A DNA stretch of 64,000 nt. Origin: Streptomyces venezuelae (GTDB taxonomy: Bacteria; Actinomycetota; Actinomycetes; Streptomycetales; Streptomycetaceae). The DNA lies in NCBI RefSeq assembly GCF_008642355.1, contig NZ_CP029193.1:7588001-7652000 (forward strand). The letters are read 5' to 3'. A program made the translations under genes and the position numbers. Below are positions 1 through 8,872 of the stretch, one piece after another. The notes below the pieces were generated by a model that ran no database searches, had not been told where the DNA came from, and saw only the letters and a program-made list of their open reading frames with translations. Numbering within the stretch: the first letter of the stretch is position 1; each line of letters starts with the position of its first letter.

Positions 1-231
1 AAGCACGCCCGCCCCGGCGCCTACGACATCACGGCCCACTGCGGCGGCAAGACGCTGACCCGCCCGGCCGCCTTCACCGTCATCCACGGCGGTGTGCGGG
101 GCGGCGTCGGCGGCACCGCGCAGTCGGGCGCGACCGGCACCGACATGGCGATCGGCGGCGCGCTGGTCGCCGCGGCGCTGCTCGGTGGCGGGGTGTTCTG
201 GATGCGCCGCCGCTCGGAGAACAGGATCTGA
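1..231 (+). CDS. C-terminal end of a surface protein with a membrane anchor (partial)
   Basis: Only the last 76 codons are present; the start lies before the window. The visible part ends a beta-rich extracellular-looking domain, then has a Gly/Thr-rich linker, a hydrophobic segment of about 17 residues (IGGALVAAALLGGGVFW) and a short Arg-rich tail. This is the usual layout of a Streptomyces exported protein held in the membrane by its C-terminus. The convergent gene at 386-928 ends the same way, so the two may be related surface proteins. No function can be assigned. Confidence 0.6.
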   Translation, partial: KHARPGAYDITAHCGGKTLTRPAAFTVIHGGVRGGVGGTAQSGATGTDMAIGGALVAAALLGGGVFWMRRRSENRI

Positions 232-339
232 GGGAACGGGACCTGACACGAGATCACGTACCGCCGTCGTGCCGGCGCGACCCCCTTCCGCCCCGCGCCC
301 GGCACCACCCTGCTCGCACGGCAGGTGAGGAACGCCGCG

Positions 340-364
340 CCCCCGGGACCAGACATCCCGGGGG
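340..364. terminator. Bidirectional hairpin between convergent genes
   Basis: A perfect 9-bp stem (CCCCCGGGA with TCCCGGGGG) closes a 7-nt loop. It sits between the stop of the partial plus-strand gene (231) and the stop of the minus-strand gene (386), where a shared terminator is expected. There is no U-tract, as is common in Streptomyces. Confidence 0.7.
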
Positions 365-385
365 TCGCGCGCTGCCCGGCTCGCC

Positions 386-928
386 TCAGGAGTTGTCCTC
401 GCCGGTACGCCGACGGGCCTTGTAATACGCGGTGCCCAGCGTGCCGATGATCAGGGCGCTGCCGAGGGCGATCTCGTGCAGGTCGAGCCCGCCGAAGCTG
501 CCGCCGATACCGGCCTTGACGCCCTTGTTGTGCTGGTTGTGCTGGTTGTGGTGCGAGTTGTTGTCGGGGCGTCCGGTGGCGATGGTCAGGTCGGTCTTGT
601 CGCTGCCGGGGTTGCTGTCGTTGCAGGTGAACGTCACCTCGTACATCGCGCCGGGCTTGGCGTCCCAGAACACCTGGGCGGTGGCGGACTTCTGCCCCTT
701 GGGGATGGTGGTGTCGTCGAAGACGCCCGAAGTGACCTTCGTGTCGCCGTCGCACCCGTCGACGCTGAGGGTGACCTGGCCGCCCGCGGCGACCGTCTTG
801 GGGGAGATGCTGAAACCGAACGCGGTGACGTTCTCCTCGCCGACGGCGGCCGCCGAAGCGGCCGGTGCGGAGAGGGCCAGCGCGGAAGCGGTGAGCAGAG
901 CGGCCGAAGCGACGCGTATCGCGCGCAT
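386..928 (-). CDS. Secreted protein with C-terminal membrane anchor
   Basis: A 180-residue exported protein. The ATG at 926-928 follows a GGAGG ribosome site and begins a clear signal peptide: MRA-IR, a hydrophobic Ala/Leu core, then a cut near SAPAASAAA. The mature part is an Ig-like beta domain with two cysteines (DGCDGD and FTCNDS, probably a disulfide). A His/Asn-rich linker with NQHNQHN repeats follows, then a hydrophobic segment (ALGSALIIGTLGTAYY) and a KARRR tail that probably anchors it in the membrane. Family unknown to me; it resembles other small Streptomyces surface proteins. Membrane-attached location is inferred; function unknown. Confidence 0.75.
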   Translation of the reverse strand: MRAIRVASAALLTASALALSAPAASAAAVGEENVTAFGFSISPKTVAAGGQVTLSVDGCDGDTKVTSGVFDDTTIPKGQKSATAQVFWDAKPGAMYEVTFTCNDSNPGSDKTDLTIATGRPDNNSHHNQHNQHNKGVKAGIGGSFGGLDLHEIALGSALIIGTLGTAYYKARRRTGEDNS

Positions 929-1172
929 GGTGAATCCTCCGGGTCTCCGAGGGGCAGCTGCGGACCTTCTTCCGCTGGCGCCTGAAATGCACCTCGATGC
1001 CCGAAACGCTAGGCAGCGTCCCGGCGCGCCGCGATCCGTGTCGCGCGAACGGGGCAACCGTGTGGGCCGGACGGGGGAACCGCGCGGCGCGGCGCGGACG
1101 GCGGGGGCTGGTGGTGTGCGGAGGCGTCGGGGCGGCGCGTGCCGTCGGGTCGGGGTGCCGGAGGGGCTGGGT

Positions 1173-1385
1173 TCAGGCGTGCGGCCATACGTGCGGCCCG
1201 CCGCGCCACTCGACGAGGTGCCGGTCGTCCAGCGCGATGTCGGCCTCGCTCAGCCCGGCCCGCCGCAGGAGTTCCGTCAGGTCCTCGTCGCTGTGGGCGA
1301 CGCCCGCGTCCTGTCCGCGCACGGTGACCTGCCGTCCGCCGTCGGCGGCGGGCGGGTGGACGACGATCGGTGATTGCCAGGCCAT
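1173..1385 (-). CDS. Small conserved-looking hypothetical protein
   Basis: A 70-residue frame from the ATG at 1383-1385. It reads as a compact acidic protein with a plausible helix (EDLTELLRRAGLSEADI) and C-terminal Trp/His residues (HLVEWRGGPHVWPHA). Codon positions show the GC3 bias of a real gene. I see no good Shine-Dalgarno site, so the start is uncertain. It is divergent from the mannosyltransferase gene. Function unknown. Confidence 0.5.
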   Translation of the reverse strand: MAWQSPIVVHPPAADGGRQVTVRGQDAGVAHSDEDLTELLRRAGLSEADIALDDRHLVEWRGGPHVWPHA

Positions 1386-1548
1386 GGGACCAGAGTGCGC
1401 TGTTTCGGGCCGCGGCGCACCGCGGTTAACGGCCAAGGCGACCGAGGTGACCACCAACTGACCTTGGACACAGCGGTGTTGGCGGAAACGTGTGATGCCT
1501 GTCGTAGGGTGGGGACGACCGCGCGGTGCGTCGTACGGGGGGATGATC

Positions 1549-2343
1549 GTGGAGCAGGCGTCCCGGGCCGCCGGCCGGGCCTCCCCGAAGGTCGTGGTCG
1601 TCGTCCCCACGTACAACGAGCGGGAGAACCTGCCCCTCCTCGTCGGCCTGCTCACCTCGCTCGGCCTGCCGAACCTGCGCGTCCTCGTGGTCGACGACGG
1701 CTCGCCCGACGGCACCGGCGCGCTCGCGGACCGGATCGCGGCGGAGTCCGACGGAATCGTCGCGGTCCTGCACCGGACGCGGAAGGACGGCCTCGGCCGT
1801 GCCTACGTCGCCGGAATGACCCGTGCCCTCGCCGACGGCGCCGACGTCGTGGTCCAGATGGACGCCGACCTCTCCCACCCCGCGGAAACGATTCCGCTGA
1901 TGGTGCGCACCCTGCTCGCCGGCGGCGACGACCTGGCCGTCGTCATCGGATCCCGCTACGTGGCGGGCGGCGCGCTCGCCACCGCATGGGCCTGGCACCG
2001 CAGAGCGCTCTCCGCCTGGGCGAACTTCTACGTCAACGCGGTCCTGCGGCTCGGCGTCAAGGACGCCACGGCCGGGTTCAAGGCGTGGCGCCGCACCGCG
2101 CTGGAAGCGATCGACCTGCCCTCGGTGCGGAGCAACGGCTACTCCTTCCAGGTCGAGATGAATGACCGCGTGCTCCGGCGCGGCCTGCGCATCGCCGAAG
2201 TGCCGATCACCTTCGAGGAGCGCGTCAACGGCGAATCGAAACTCAGCCTGCGCGTGCAGGCCGAGTCTGCGATCACCCCGTGGAGACTGCGGTTCGCCCG
2301 CAAGGGCGCGGTCAGCCCCCGAGACCGGGGAACAGCGACTTGA
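1549..2343 (+). CDS. Polyprenol monophosphomannose synthase-like glycosyltransferase (GT2)
   Basis: Likely transfers mannose from GDP-mannose to polyprenol phosphate at the inner membrane, supplying the donor for protein O-mannosylation or lipoglycans. Family 2 motifs are in order: VVVVVPTYNERENLP at the N-terminus, VVDDGSPDGTG, the metal-binding DADLSHP, SRYVAGG, and near the C-terminus PITFEERVNGESKLS, typical of dolichol-phosphate-mannose synthases. About 264 residues, with no C-terminal membrane domain. GTG at 1549 is preferred because the G-rich ribosome site (1537-1542) is too close to the in-frame ATG at 1543. The 3' end overlaps the convergent DUF4239 gene by 32 bases. The family is secure; the exact acceptor is inferred. 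Confidence 0.85.
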   Translation: MEQASRAAGRASPKVVVVVPTYNERENLPLLVGLLTSLGLPNLRVLVVDDGSPDGTGALADRIAAESDGIVAVLHRTRKDGLGRAYVAGMTRALADGADVVVQMDADLSHPAETIPLMVRTLLAGGDDLAVVIGSRYVAGGALATAWAWHRRALSAWANFYVNAVLRLGVKDATAGFKAWRRTALEAIDLPSVRSNGYSFQVEMNDRVLRRGLRIAEVPITFEERVNGESKLSLRVQAESAITPWRLRFARKGAVSPRDRGTAT

Positions 2344-3076
2344 AGGGTTCCGCCGTCGCCGCGATGCCCCGGCTGTAAGGGGCGTCGAAGTCCCAGATGA
2401 GGAAGAGCAGGAAGGCGAAGAGGGCGGAGAACAGTCCGGCGAGGACCAGTTCGCGCGGTGTACGGCGGATCTGCAGGGCGAAGATCATGCCGATGGTGAC
2501 GAGACCGCCCGTGATCAGACCGAACCAGACCACGCCCGGCATCGTCGCGCCCACGCTGTCGGCACGGGCGCTGCGCGCGTCGTCCGCGGCCGCCACCGAG
2601 TCGACCAGTGGCTGGTACGCCTGCGCCTCGAAATCCGACTTCGGTTCGTAGTCGGTCACGTCATGACGTACGCGCGCCAGGAGTTCCGCGCCGCGGTCGG
2701 TGAGTTCTCCCTTGGACTTCATGGTGTCCCACTCGGTGGTGACGACATGGCTGACATAGGTGTGGACGTCGTCGCGAATACGGTCCCGCACTTCCTCCGG
2801 GTAGATCCGCGCCCGCTCCGAGACCTCGTGCAGCGCCTGCGCCTCGACGCGGACGTGTTCCTGGGCGGCGCCGCGCGCCTCCCAGACACCCGCGATGGCC
2901 AGGCCAAGGACGATGGCGTACACGACACCGATCATCATGGTCATGTACTCGATCACGTCCGGGGTCTCGGACGCGTCGTAGTCCGCGCCGGTCCTGCGGT
3001 GCCGCAGGAGGGTCACGATGAGCACGACACCGCAAGCGGCCACCATCGCGAGGGTGAGAACAAGCCATTCCGACAT
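2312..3076 (-). CDS. DUF4239 (bestrophin-like) membrane protein
   Basis: A 254-residue integral membrane protein. Two hydrophobic helices lie at the N-terminus (about residues 4-22 and 45-65, with TPDVIEYMTMMIGVVYAIVLG) and two near the C-terminus (about 180-200 and 210-230). Between them is a long charged helical region (AQEHVRVEAQALHEVSERARIYP). This is the arrangement of DUF4239 proteins, often compared with bestrophin anion channels; a channel role is only suggested. The start at 3076 has a GGAGG site 7 bases upstream. It follows the proline-rich gene by 15 bases, so the two are probably co-transcribed. Confidence 0.8.
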   Translation of the reverse strand: MSEWLVLTLAMVAACGVVLIVTLLRHRRTGADYDASETPDVIEYMTMMIGVVYAIVLGLAIAGVWEARGAAQEHVRVEAQALHEVSERARIYPEEVRDRIRDDVHTYVSHVVTTEWDTMKSKGELTDRGAELLARVRHDVTDYEPKSDFEAQAYQPLVDSVAAADDARSARADSVGATMPGVVWFGLITGGLVTIGMIFALQIRRTPRELVLAGLFSALFAFLLFLIWDFDAPYSRGIAATAEPFKSLFPGLGG

Positions 3077-3091
3077 GGATACCTCCGGCGG

Positions 3092-3697
3092 TCAGCGCGG
3101 GCGCAGCGCGGCGACGGCGAGCACCGCGGGTGCCGTGACGAGCAGGGTGAGCGAGACGAGGGACGGGCCGTGGCGCGGCGGCTGTTTGCGGGGCGGAGCG
3201 TGGTACTCCGGATACGTGACGGGCTCCGGCTCCGGTTCGGCCTTGGGCGGCTTCGGCGGGCGGGAGGACGGCTTGGGCTCGGGCTTCGGCGCGGGCGCCG
3301 GAGCCGCGGCCTGCCGGGGCGGTGGAGGCGGTGGTGCCGCGGGACGTACGGACGGCTCGGGCGGTGCGGGAGCCGGGGGCGCCGGGGGCGGTTCGGGCGC
3401 GGGCGGCTCGGGAGGCGGGGGCGGAGGTGGTGGTTCCGGGGGAGGGGGCGGAGGCGGCGGCTTCGGGGGACGCACCGGCCCGGCATGGCAGTCGGCTCCG
3501 TCGCCCGCGACGGCCACGTTGTCGCCACCCGTGCCGCCCGGGCCGATCGACGCGTAGGCGCAGGCGTCGGCGGACGCCGTGCCGACGGCCGACGACGCGC
3601 CGAGCAGCAGGGCGAGCGCGACGAGCGCCAACACGCGCGTGACGAGGGGCGACAAGGCTCGCGAAGTTCCGTGCACGACGAGGAGCATGAGCCCCAC
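3092..3697 (-). CDS. Proline-rich exported, membrane-anchored protein
   Basis: A 201-residue protein. It has an N-terminal hydrophobic signal (LVTRVLALVALALLLGASSAVGTASA), a short domain with two cysteines (DACAYAS and ADCHAG), about 100 residues of Pro-rich spacer with runs of P and PEP/PAP units, and a C-terminal hydrophobic helix (LVSLTLLVTAPAVLAVAAL) ending in RPR. The spacer probably spans the cell wall. It lies directly upstream of the DUF4239 gene in the same direction, suggesting a shared role at the envelope. Part of the low-complexity frame could be chance, but the signal peptide and terminal anchor support a real gene. Confidence 0.65.
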   Translation of the reverse strand: MGLMLLVVHGTSRALSPLVTRVLALVALALLLGASSAVGTASADACAYASIGPGGTGGDNVAVAGDGADCHAGPVRPPKPPPPPPPPEPPPPPPPPEPPAPEPPPAPPAPAPPEPSVRPAAPPPPPPRQAAAPAPAPKPEPKPSSRPPKPPKAEPEPEPVTYPEYHAPPRKQPPRHGPSLVSLTLLVTAPAVLAVAALRPR

Positions 3698-3937
3698 GCG
3701 CGCCCGCTACGCCATCCGAGCCACCGAATGACCCGAAGGGAGGACCCGTGCGCGTCGCTTGTTTGACGGACGGCCCGCGCGGCCCTCGCCCGTGTTCGAA
3801 CACCGCACGCGCCCCACGCACCGCGCAAAGAATCTTGCACCCCGGTTGAACGCGCCGACCGCCCCGCCCCGTACCTAGGGCCATGTCGCGGCGCAACCGG
3901 GTGCCACGACACCTCTGCGGACAGTGGGAGTCAAACG

Positions 3938-4921
3938 ATGCCGTATCCAAGTGGGGGTTCCCCCAGGGCCTGGCGGAGCGCCTCGCTCGTTGCGACAGCC
4001 GCGGCCCTGCTGGCGCTGACGACGGCGTGCGGCCAGGAGAAGGGCGACCAGTCCCCGAACGGGCAGAACGTGGGCAACGAAGCGCCGGCGAAGGGCGACG
4101 GCTACGGCGGTGACGGCGGCTACGGAGCGGACTCCGGCGCCGCGGACAAGGGTGCGGACGCCAAGGCGAAGCCGGCCGGGCAACTCGCGGTGTGGGACAG
4201 CAAGAAGCTCGGAAAGGTCGTCACCGACAGCGAGGGCCGCACCCTCTACCGCTTCGACAAGGACAGCGCCCAGCCCCCCAAGTCCACCTGCGACGCCGCC
4301 TGCCTGAAGGCATGGCCGCCTGTCGCCGCCGACGGCGCGAAGGCCGCTCCCGGCGTCGACGAGTCCCTGCTCGGCGAGGTCACGGCCGCCGACGGCACCA
4401 AGCAGCTGACCATCGACGGCTGGCCGATGTACCGGTTCGCGAAGGACGCGGAGGCGGGCGACGCCAAGGGCCAGGGCGTCGGTGGCACTTGGTACGCCGC
4501 CGCCCCGGACGGCAAGAAGGCGGCGCCCGCCGCGGCGCCCGACACCGCCCCCGTCGACCCGGCTGGCCTGTCCACCCGCAAGGACCCGAAGCTCGGCGAG
4601 ATCGTCGTCGACAAGAACGGCATGACCGTCTACCGCTTCACGAAGGACTCCGCCTGGCCCATGAAGTCCGCCTGCACCGGAGCCTGCCTCGACAAGTGGC
4701 CGGTGGTGGCGCCGGTGGACAAGAACGACACTCGAGGAATCCTCAAGAAGGGCTTCACCGTGTTCGACCGGCCGGACGGGCAGAAACAGCAGACGATCGA
4801 CTGCTGGCCGCTGTACACCTTCTCCGGCGACGAGAAGCCCGGCGACACCAACGGGCAGGGGGTGGGGGGCACTTGGTACGCGGCGAGCCCGCAGGGCAAG
4901 GCGGTCGGCGCCCCCGGGTAG
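3938..4921 (+). CDS. SCO0930-type lipoprotein with two secreted-repeat domains (PF03640-like)
   Basis: A 327-residue exported protein. The signal ends in ALLALTTAC with Cys as the likely lipidated residue, followed by a Gly/Asp-rich linker. Two copies of the secreted-repeat family follow (about residues 85-190 and 205-320). Each has a LGxxVxDxxGxTxYRF strand, a Cys pair around xxCxxxCLxxWP, a (D/G)xWPxYxF segment and GQGVGGTWYA. The ATG at 3938 has a GGGAG site 8 bases upstream. From memory it matches the S. coelicolor SCO0930 lipoprotein, which also neighbours rmdA. The biochemical role of the repeat is unknown; a surface or redox-linked function is speculation. Confidence 0.85.
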   Translation: MPYPSGGSPRAWRSASLVATAAALLALTTACGQEKGDQSPNGQNVGNEAPAKGDGYGGDGGYGADSGAADKGADAKAKPAGQLAVWDSKKLGKVVTDSEGRTLYRFDKDSAQPPKSTCDAACLKAWPPVAADGAKAAPGVDESLLGEVTAADGTKQLTIDGWPMYRFAKDAEAGDAKGQGVGGTWYAAAPDGKKAAPAAAPDTAPVDPAGLSTRKDPKLGEIVVDKNGMTVYRFTKDSAWPMKSACTGACLDKWPVVAPVDKNDTRGILKKGFTVFDRPDGQKQQTIDCWPLYTFSGDEKPGDTNGQGVGGTWYAASPQGKAVGAPG

Positions 4922-4941
4922 TCCGGCGCGGCACACGGACA

Positions 4942-4987
4942 GACCGGCCCGTCCCCTCCCATATCACAGGGAGGGGACGGGCCGGTC
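4942..4987 (+). terminator. Strong rho-independent-type hairpin after the lipoprotein gene
   Basis: A perfect 18-bp GC-rich inverted repeat (left arm 4942-4959, right arm 4970-4987) with a 10-nt loop. It begins 20 bases past the stop codon at 4919-4921. No U-tract. Confidence 0.85.
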
Positions 4988-5135
4988 GACTGTGTGGGAC
5001 ACGGCACTTGCCAAAGGCAGTGACCGAGAACGGACGGCCAATTTCCGTTTTGACTCGCTCCCTTGGCGGACGATCAGTAGCCTCACCCTCGAACACCGGA
5101 TCGCCTGCGCCGTCCCCCTACGCCTTGGAGTCTTG

Positions 5136-5948
5136 ATGGAGCGTCCCGCCTGGGCACCGCCCGGCATCGACCTCTCGATGCCCAGCGTCTCCCGCATCTA
5201 CGACTACTACCTGGGCGGCTCGCACAACTTCGAGGTGGACCGGGAGGCGGCCCGCAAGGCGATGGAGTTCATGCCGGGCCTCCCGAAGATCATGCAGGCG
5301 AACCGTGCGTTCATGCGGCGGGCGGTGCACCACGCCGTGGCGGAGGGCGTCACCCAGTTCCTCGACATCGGCTCCGGGATCCCGACGTTCGGCAACGTCC
5401 ACGAGGTGGCACAGCAGGCCAGCCCCGAGGCCGCCGTCGTCTACGTGGACCACGACCCCGTCGCCGTCGCACACAGCCGTGCCGTGCTCGAAGGCACCGA
5501 GCGCACCGCCGCCCTCGCCGCGGACCTGCGCAAACCCCGGGACATTCTGGGCAGTTCGGAGGTCGCGTCGGTCCTCGACCTGGACCGCCCGGTGGCTCTT
5601 CTTCTTGTCGCCGTCCTGCACTTCGTCGAGGACGCGTACGATCCTTACGCGGCGGTCGCCGAACTGCGGGACGCACTCGCGCCCGGCAGCCTCGTCGTCC
5701 TCAGTCACGCCTCGTACGAAGGGATCCCCGTTCCCCCCGAGCAAGCCGGCCGGACGGTCGGTGTATACAAGGACATCCGCAATCCACTGATCATGCGCTC
5801 GCGCGACGAGATCGCGCGGTTCTTCGAGGGATACGACATGGTGGAACCCGGCCTGGTGCCGATGCCGCACTGGCGGCCCGACACTGCTCCCGAGGAGGAG
5901 GATCCGTACTCCTTCTCGGGATACGCGGGCGTGGGACGGAAGCGTTGA
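5136..5948 (+). CDS. SAM-dependent methyltransferase (DUF574 / PF04672 family)
   Basis: A 270-residue protein. It opens with PGIDLSMPSVSRIYDYYLGGSHNFEVDR, the hallmark of this actinobacterial family (conserved YDYxLGGxxNF). The SAM-binding fold follows: FLDIGSGIPTFGN (motif I), VVYVDHDPVAVAH (motif II acidic end) and a later VLHFVED strand. Substrate unknown; the family is very expanded in Streptomyces. ATG at 5136 has GGAG 7 bases upstream. Its stop overlaps the TTG start of rmdA, so the two are translationally coupled. That hints at a link to c-di-GMP signalling, but this is inference. Confidence 0.85.
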   Translation: MERPAWAPPGIDLSMPSVSRIYDYYLGGSHNFEVDREAARKAMEFMPGLPKIMQANRAFMRRAVHHAVAEGVTQFLDIGSGIPTFGNVHEVAQQASPEAAVVYVDHDPVAVAHSRAVLEGTERTAALAADLRKPRDILGSSEVASVLDLDRPVALLLVAVLHFVEDAYDPYAAVAELRDALAPGSLVVLSHASYEGIPVPPEQAGRTVGVYKDIRNPLIMRSRDEIARFFEGYDMVEPGLVPMPHWRPDTAPEEEDPYSFSGYAGVGRKR

Positions 5949-8080
5949 GCGGCGAGCAGGACGGACCCGAGGGCAGAATCCGGCGGTTCGCCACCATCTG
6001 GAGCCGTGCGATCTTCCCCGTGACGGCCACCTCGCTGACCCGTCCCGAATTCGAACAGCAACTGGTGCCGCTCGCCAGGCGGTTGAGTGTCGCGCTCCAG
6101 GAGCGGGTCTTCGACGCGGCGGAGAGCCAGGCCGTCGGCGCCGCGCTCATCGGCACGCACTGCACGGACCCCGAGGCGCTCAGCCGCACGCTCGACTGCG
6201 TCGACGCCTACCTGGTCCTGTACTGCGGCGGCGACGGACCGCGCGAAGAGCTGCGGGCCCGCTCCGCGCGGATCCAGCACGCCATGGCCGCGGGCTTCGC
6301 CCAGGCGCTCCGCGAGCGCACCCTCGCCGAGCAGGAGGCCATCTCCCGGGCCGCGCTGAACGCGCGCAGCGCCGTCGCCGAGGCCCTGCATGCCAGCGAG
6401 GCACGCTTCCGCGCCGTCTTCCAGGGCGCCGCGATCGGCATCGGGATCGCCGACCTCGACGGCACGGTCCTCGAGGTCAACGACGCGCTGATCCGCATGT
6501 TCGGCGGCCTGGAACACCAGCTGCGCGGGCGCAACGTGGGGGAGTGGACGCACCCCGACGACTCGCCCCACGTCTGGAAGCTCTACGAGGAGCTGGTGCG
6601 CGGCGAGCGCGAGCACTACCGCGTGGAAAAGGCGTTCTACCGCCCGGACGGCACGGTCCTGTGGACCAACCTGACGGTGTCGCTGCTGCGCGACGCGGAC
6701 GGAGTGCCGCAGTACCAGCTGGCGCTGATGGAGGACACCACCGAGCGCCGGCTGCTCAACCTCCGCCTGCGGTACGAGGCCACCCACGACGCGCTCACCG
6801 GACTGCCCAACCGCACCCTGTTCTTCGAACGCCTGGACAAGGCGCTCTCCGCCGGGCAGAACGCCCGGTTCGGGCTCTGCTACCTCGACCTCGACGGCTT
6901 CAAGACCGTCAACGACAGCCTCGGGCACGCGGCCGGCGACCGGCTGCTCGTCGAGGTCGCCGACCGGTTGCAGTCCTGCGCGACCGCACCCGGCGAGATG
7001 GTGGCCCGGCTCGGCGGCGACGAGTTCGTGGCCCTCACCACGGGCCCCGACACCGAGACCGAGGTCGACGAGCTCGCCGGGCGCATCATGAACGCCCTCG
7101 CGACGCCCATCCGCGTCGACGGGCGCGAGCTGACCGTGCGCGGCAGCATCGGTGTCGTGGAGGGCCCGGCCAACGAGCGCGGTGCCGCGGAGGTCCTGCG
7201 CAGCGCCGACATCACGATGTACCGGGCCAAGTCCGCGGGCGGCAACCGCTACGAACTCGCCGACCCCGAGGCCGACGCCCGCGCGATCACCCGGCACGGC
7301 CTGACCACGGCGCTGCCCGCCGCCCTGGAGCGCGGCGAGTTCTTCATCGAGTACCAGCCGCTCGTCCACCTCGGTGACGGCAGCGTGCGCGGCGCCGAGG
7401 CACTGGTGCGGTGGCTGCACCCCCAGCACGGCATCATCGGCCCGGACCGCTTCATCCCCCTCGCCGAGCACACCGGCCTGATCGTGCCGCTCGGCCGCTG
7501 GGTCCTCGAGGAGTCCGTACGCCAGGCCCGCCGCTGGGAGGCCCGCCACACCGAAGCCGGCCCGCTGCGCGTCAACGTCAACCTGTCGCCGATGCAGCTG
7601 ACCCACCCCGGGCTCGTCTCCGACACGGTCGACATCCTGGAGCGCGAGGGCCTGGAGCCGGGCGCCCTGTGCCTGGAGGTCACGGAGTCCGCGCTGATAG
7701 GGGCCGACGACGACCTGCTCAAGCCGCTGCGCAGGCTCGCCGAGATGGGCGTGGACATCGCCCTCGACGACTTCGGCACGGGCTACTCCAACCTCGCCAA
7801 CCTGCGCCGCCTGCCGGTGAGCGTCCTCAAGCTGGACCGCTCGTTCACCCAGGGCATGCAGCACTTCCCCGCCGACCCGGTCGACCTCAAGATCGTCGAG
7901 GGGATCGTCGCCCTCGCGCACAGCCTCGACCTCGCGGTCACGGTGGAGGGTGTGGAGACGGGCGCACAGGCGGACCAGCTGCGGGAACTCGGCTGCGACA
8001 CGGCCCAGGGGTGGTACTACGCCCGCCCGGGCCCGCCGGACCGCCTGCACGAACTGGCACTCGCGGACGCGACGGGCTGA
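5945..8080 (+). CDS. rmdA: RmdA-like PAS-GGDEF-EAL cyclic di-GMP enzyme
   Basis: A 711-residue cytoplasmic signalling protein. Order: an N-terminal helical region (1-140), a PAS domain (about 150-265, ending in a PAC-like segment), GGDEF (about 275-440) with an intact GGDEF near residue 356, and EAL (about 450-705) with EALVRW near 484, DDFGTGYSN and the later VEGVET segment. All key residues look intact, so both cyclase and phosphodiesterase activity are possible. In S. coelicolor the homologue RmdA (SCO0928) is reported as a c-di-GMP phosphodiesterase affecting aerial mycelium. Identity is supported by architecture and by the SCO0930-like lipoprotein nearby. The start is TTG at 5945, overlapping the upstream TGA. 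Confidence 0.85.
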   Translation: MSGEQDGPEGRIRRFATIWSRAIFPVTATSLTRPEFEQQLVPLARRLSVALQERVFDAAESQAVGAALIGTHCTDPEALSRTLDCVDAYLVLYCGGDGPREELRARSARIQHAMAAGFAQALRERTLAEQEAISRAALNARSAVAEALHASEARFRAVFQGAAIGIGIADLDGTVLEVNDALIRMFGGLEHQLRGRNVGEWTHPDDSPHVWKLYEELVRGEREHYRVEKAFYRPDGTVLWTNLTVSLLRDADGVPQYQLALMEDTTERRLLNLRLRYEATHDALTGLPNRTLFFERLDKALSAGQNARFGLCYLDLDGFKTVNDSLGHAAGDRLLVEVADRLQSCATAPGEMVARLGGDEFVALTTGPDTETEVDELAGRIMNALATPIRVDGRELTVRGSIGVVEGPANERGAAEVLRSADITMYRAKSAGGNRYELADPEADARAITRHGLTTALPAALERGEFFIEYQPLVHLGDGSVRGAEALVRWLHPQHGIIGPDRFIPLAEHTGLIVPLGRWVLEESVRQARRWEARHTEAGPLRVNVNLSPMQLTHPGLVSDTVDILEREGLEPGALCLEVTESALIGADDDLLKPLRRLAEMGVDIALDDFGTGYSNLANLRRLPVSVLKLDRSFTQGMQHFPADPVDLKIVEGIVALAHSLDLAVTVEGVETGAQADQLRELGCDTAQGWYYARPGPPDRLHELALADATG

Positions 8081-8105
8081 CCATGACAACAGGACGGCTC
8101 GTACC

Positions 8106-8849
8106 GTGATCCGCTGGGCATACGCGTTCGTCGACCGGCCGCGCGACCGCTTCCCGCAGGCGTGCGCCTTCTGGGCGGCGGTCACCGGCTCGCACCTCTC
8201 CGCACCCCGGGGCGCGACCGACGAGTTCGTGACGCTGCTCCCCCCGGACCCCGCCGACGCGTACGTCAAGGCGCAGGCCGTCGACGGCGGTCCGGGCGGT
8301 ACCCACCTGGACCTCGCCGTGGACGACGTCGCCGCCACCGCGGCCGAGGCGCGCGCACTCGGCGCCGCCCCGGTCCACGCGGAGGACGGCCTGGAGGTGC
8401 TCCGCTCCCCGGCGGGCGTGCTGTTCTGCGTCGTTCCCTGGTCCGGCGAGACGTCCCGCCCCGCACCGCTCACGGCCCCCGACGGCACGGTCAGCATCCT
8501 GGACCAGGTGTGCGTGGACATCCCCCCGCAGTCGTACGACACCGAGATCACTTTCTGGGCGACCCTCACGGGCTGGGAGTCCACGCCGAGCACCCGCCCC
8601 GAGTTCCACCGCGTCACTCCACCCCGGACGCTCCCCCTCCGCCTCCTCCTCCAACGCCTGGAATCCCCGTCCCCCGCCGGAGCCCACCTGGACCTGGCCT
8701 GCTCGTCCCCGGACGCGGTCCGAGCCCGGCACGAGACGCTCGGCGCCACGTACGTGTCACGCGGCGCGAACTGGCTCGTGATGCGGGACCCGGCGGGCGT
8801 GCCGTACTGCCTGACGGGCCGCGATCCCGGGACGGGCGGGTTGCCGTAA
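8106..8849 (+). CDS. VOC (glyoxalase/bleomycin-resistance fold) family protein
   Basis: A 247-residue protein made of two tandem glyoxalase-like halves (about 1-115 and 125-240). Each contains a beta-alpha-beta-beta-beta unit with HLDLAVDDV and HLDLACSSP strands and a closing LRSPAGVLFCVVP or MRDPAGVPYCLT strand. VOC proteins bind metals or small hydrophobic ligands; the substrate is not evident. The GTG start at 8106 has a GGACGG-like site. The gene follows rmdA by 25 bases and may be in the same transcript. Confidence 0.8.
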   Translation: MIRWAYAFVDRPRDRFPQACAFWAAVTGSHLSAPRGATDEFVTLLPPDPADAYVKAQAVDGGPGGTHLDLAVDDVAATAAEARALGAAPVHAEDGLEVLRSPAGVLFCVVPWSGETSRPAPLTAPDGTVSILDQVCVDIPPQSYDTEITFWATLTGWESTPSTRPEFHRVTPPRTLPLRLLLQRLESPSPAGAHLDLACSSPDAVRARHETLGATYVSRGANWLVMRDPAGVPYCLTGRDPGTGGLP

Positions 8850-8872
8850 CCGGGCCCCACAGAGCTTGGGTC

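Noticed and set aside
3840..3880. A TTGAAC / TACCTA promoter before the lipoprotein gene
   Set aside because: The spacing of about 20 bases is too long for confidence and no alternative sigma-factor consensus fits clearly.
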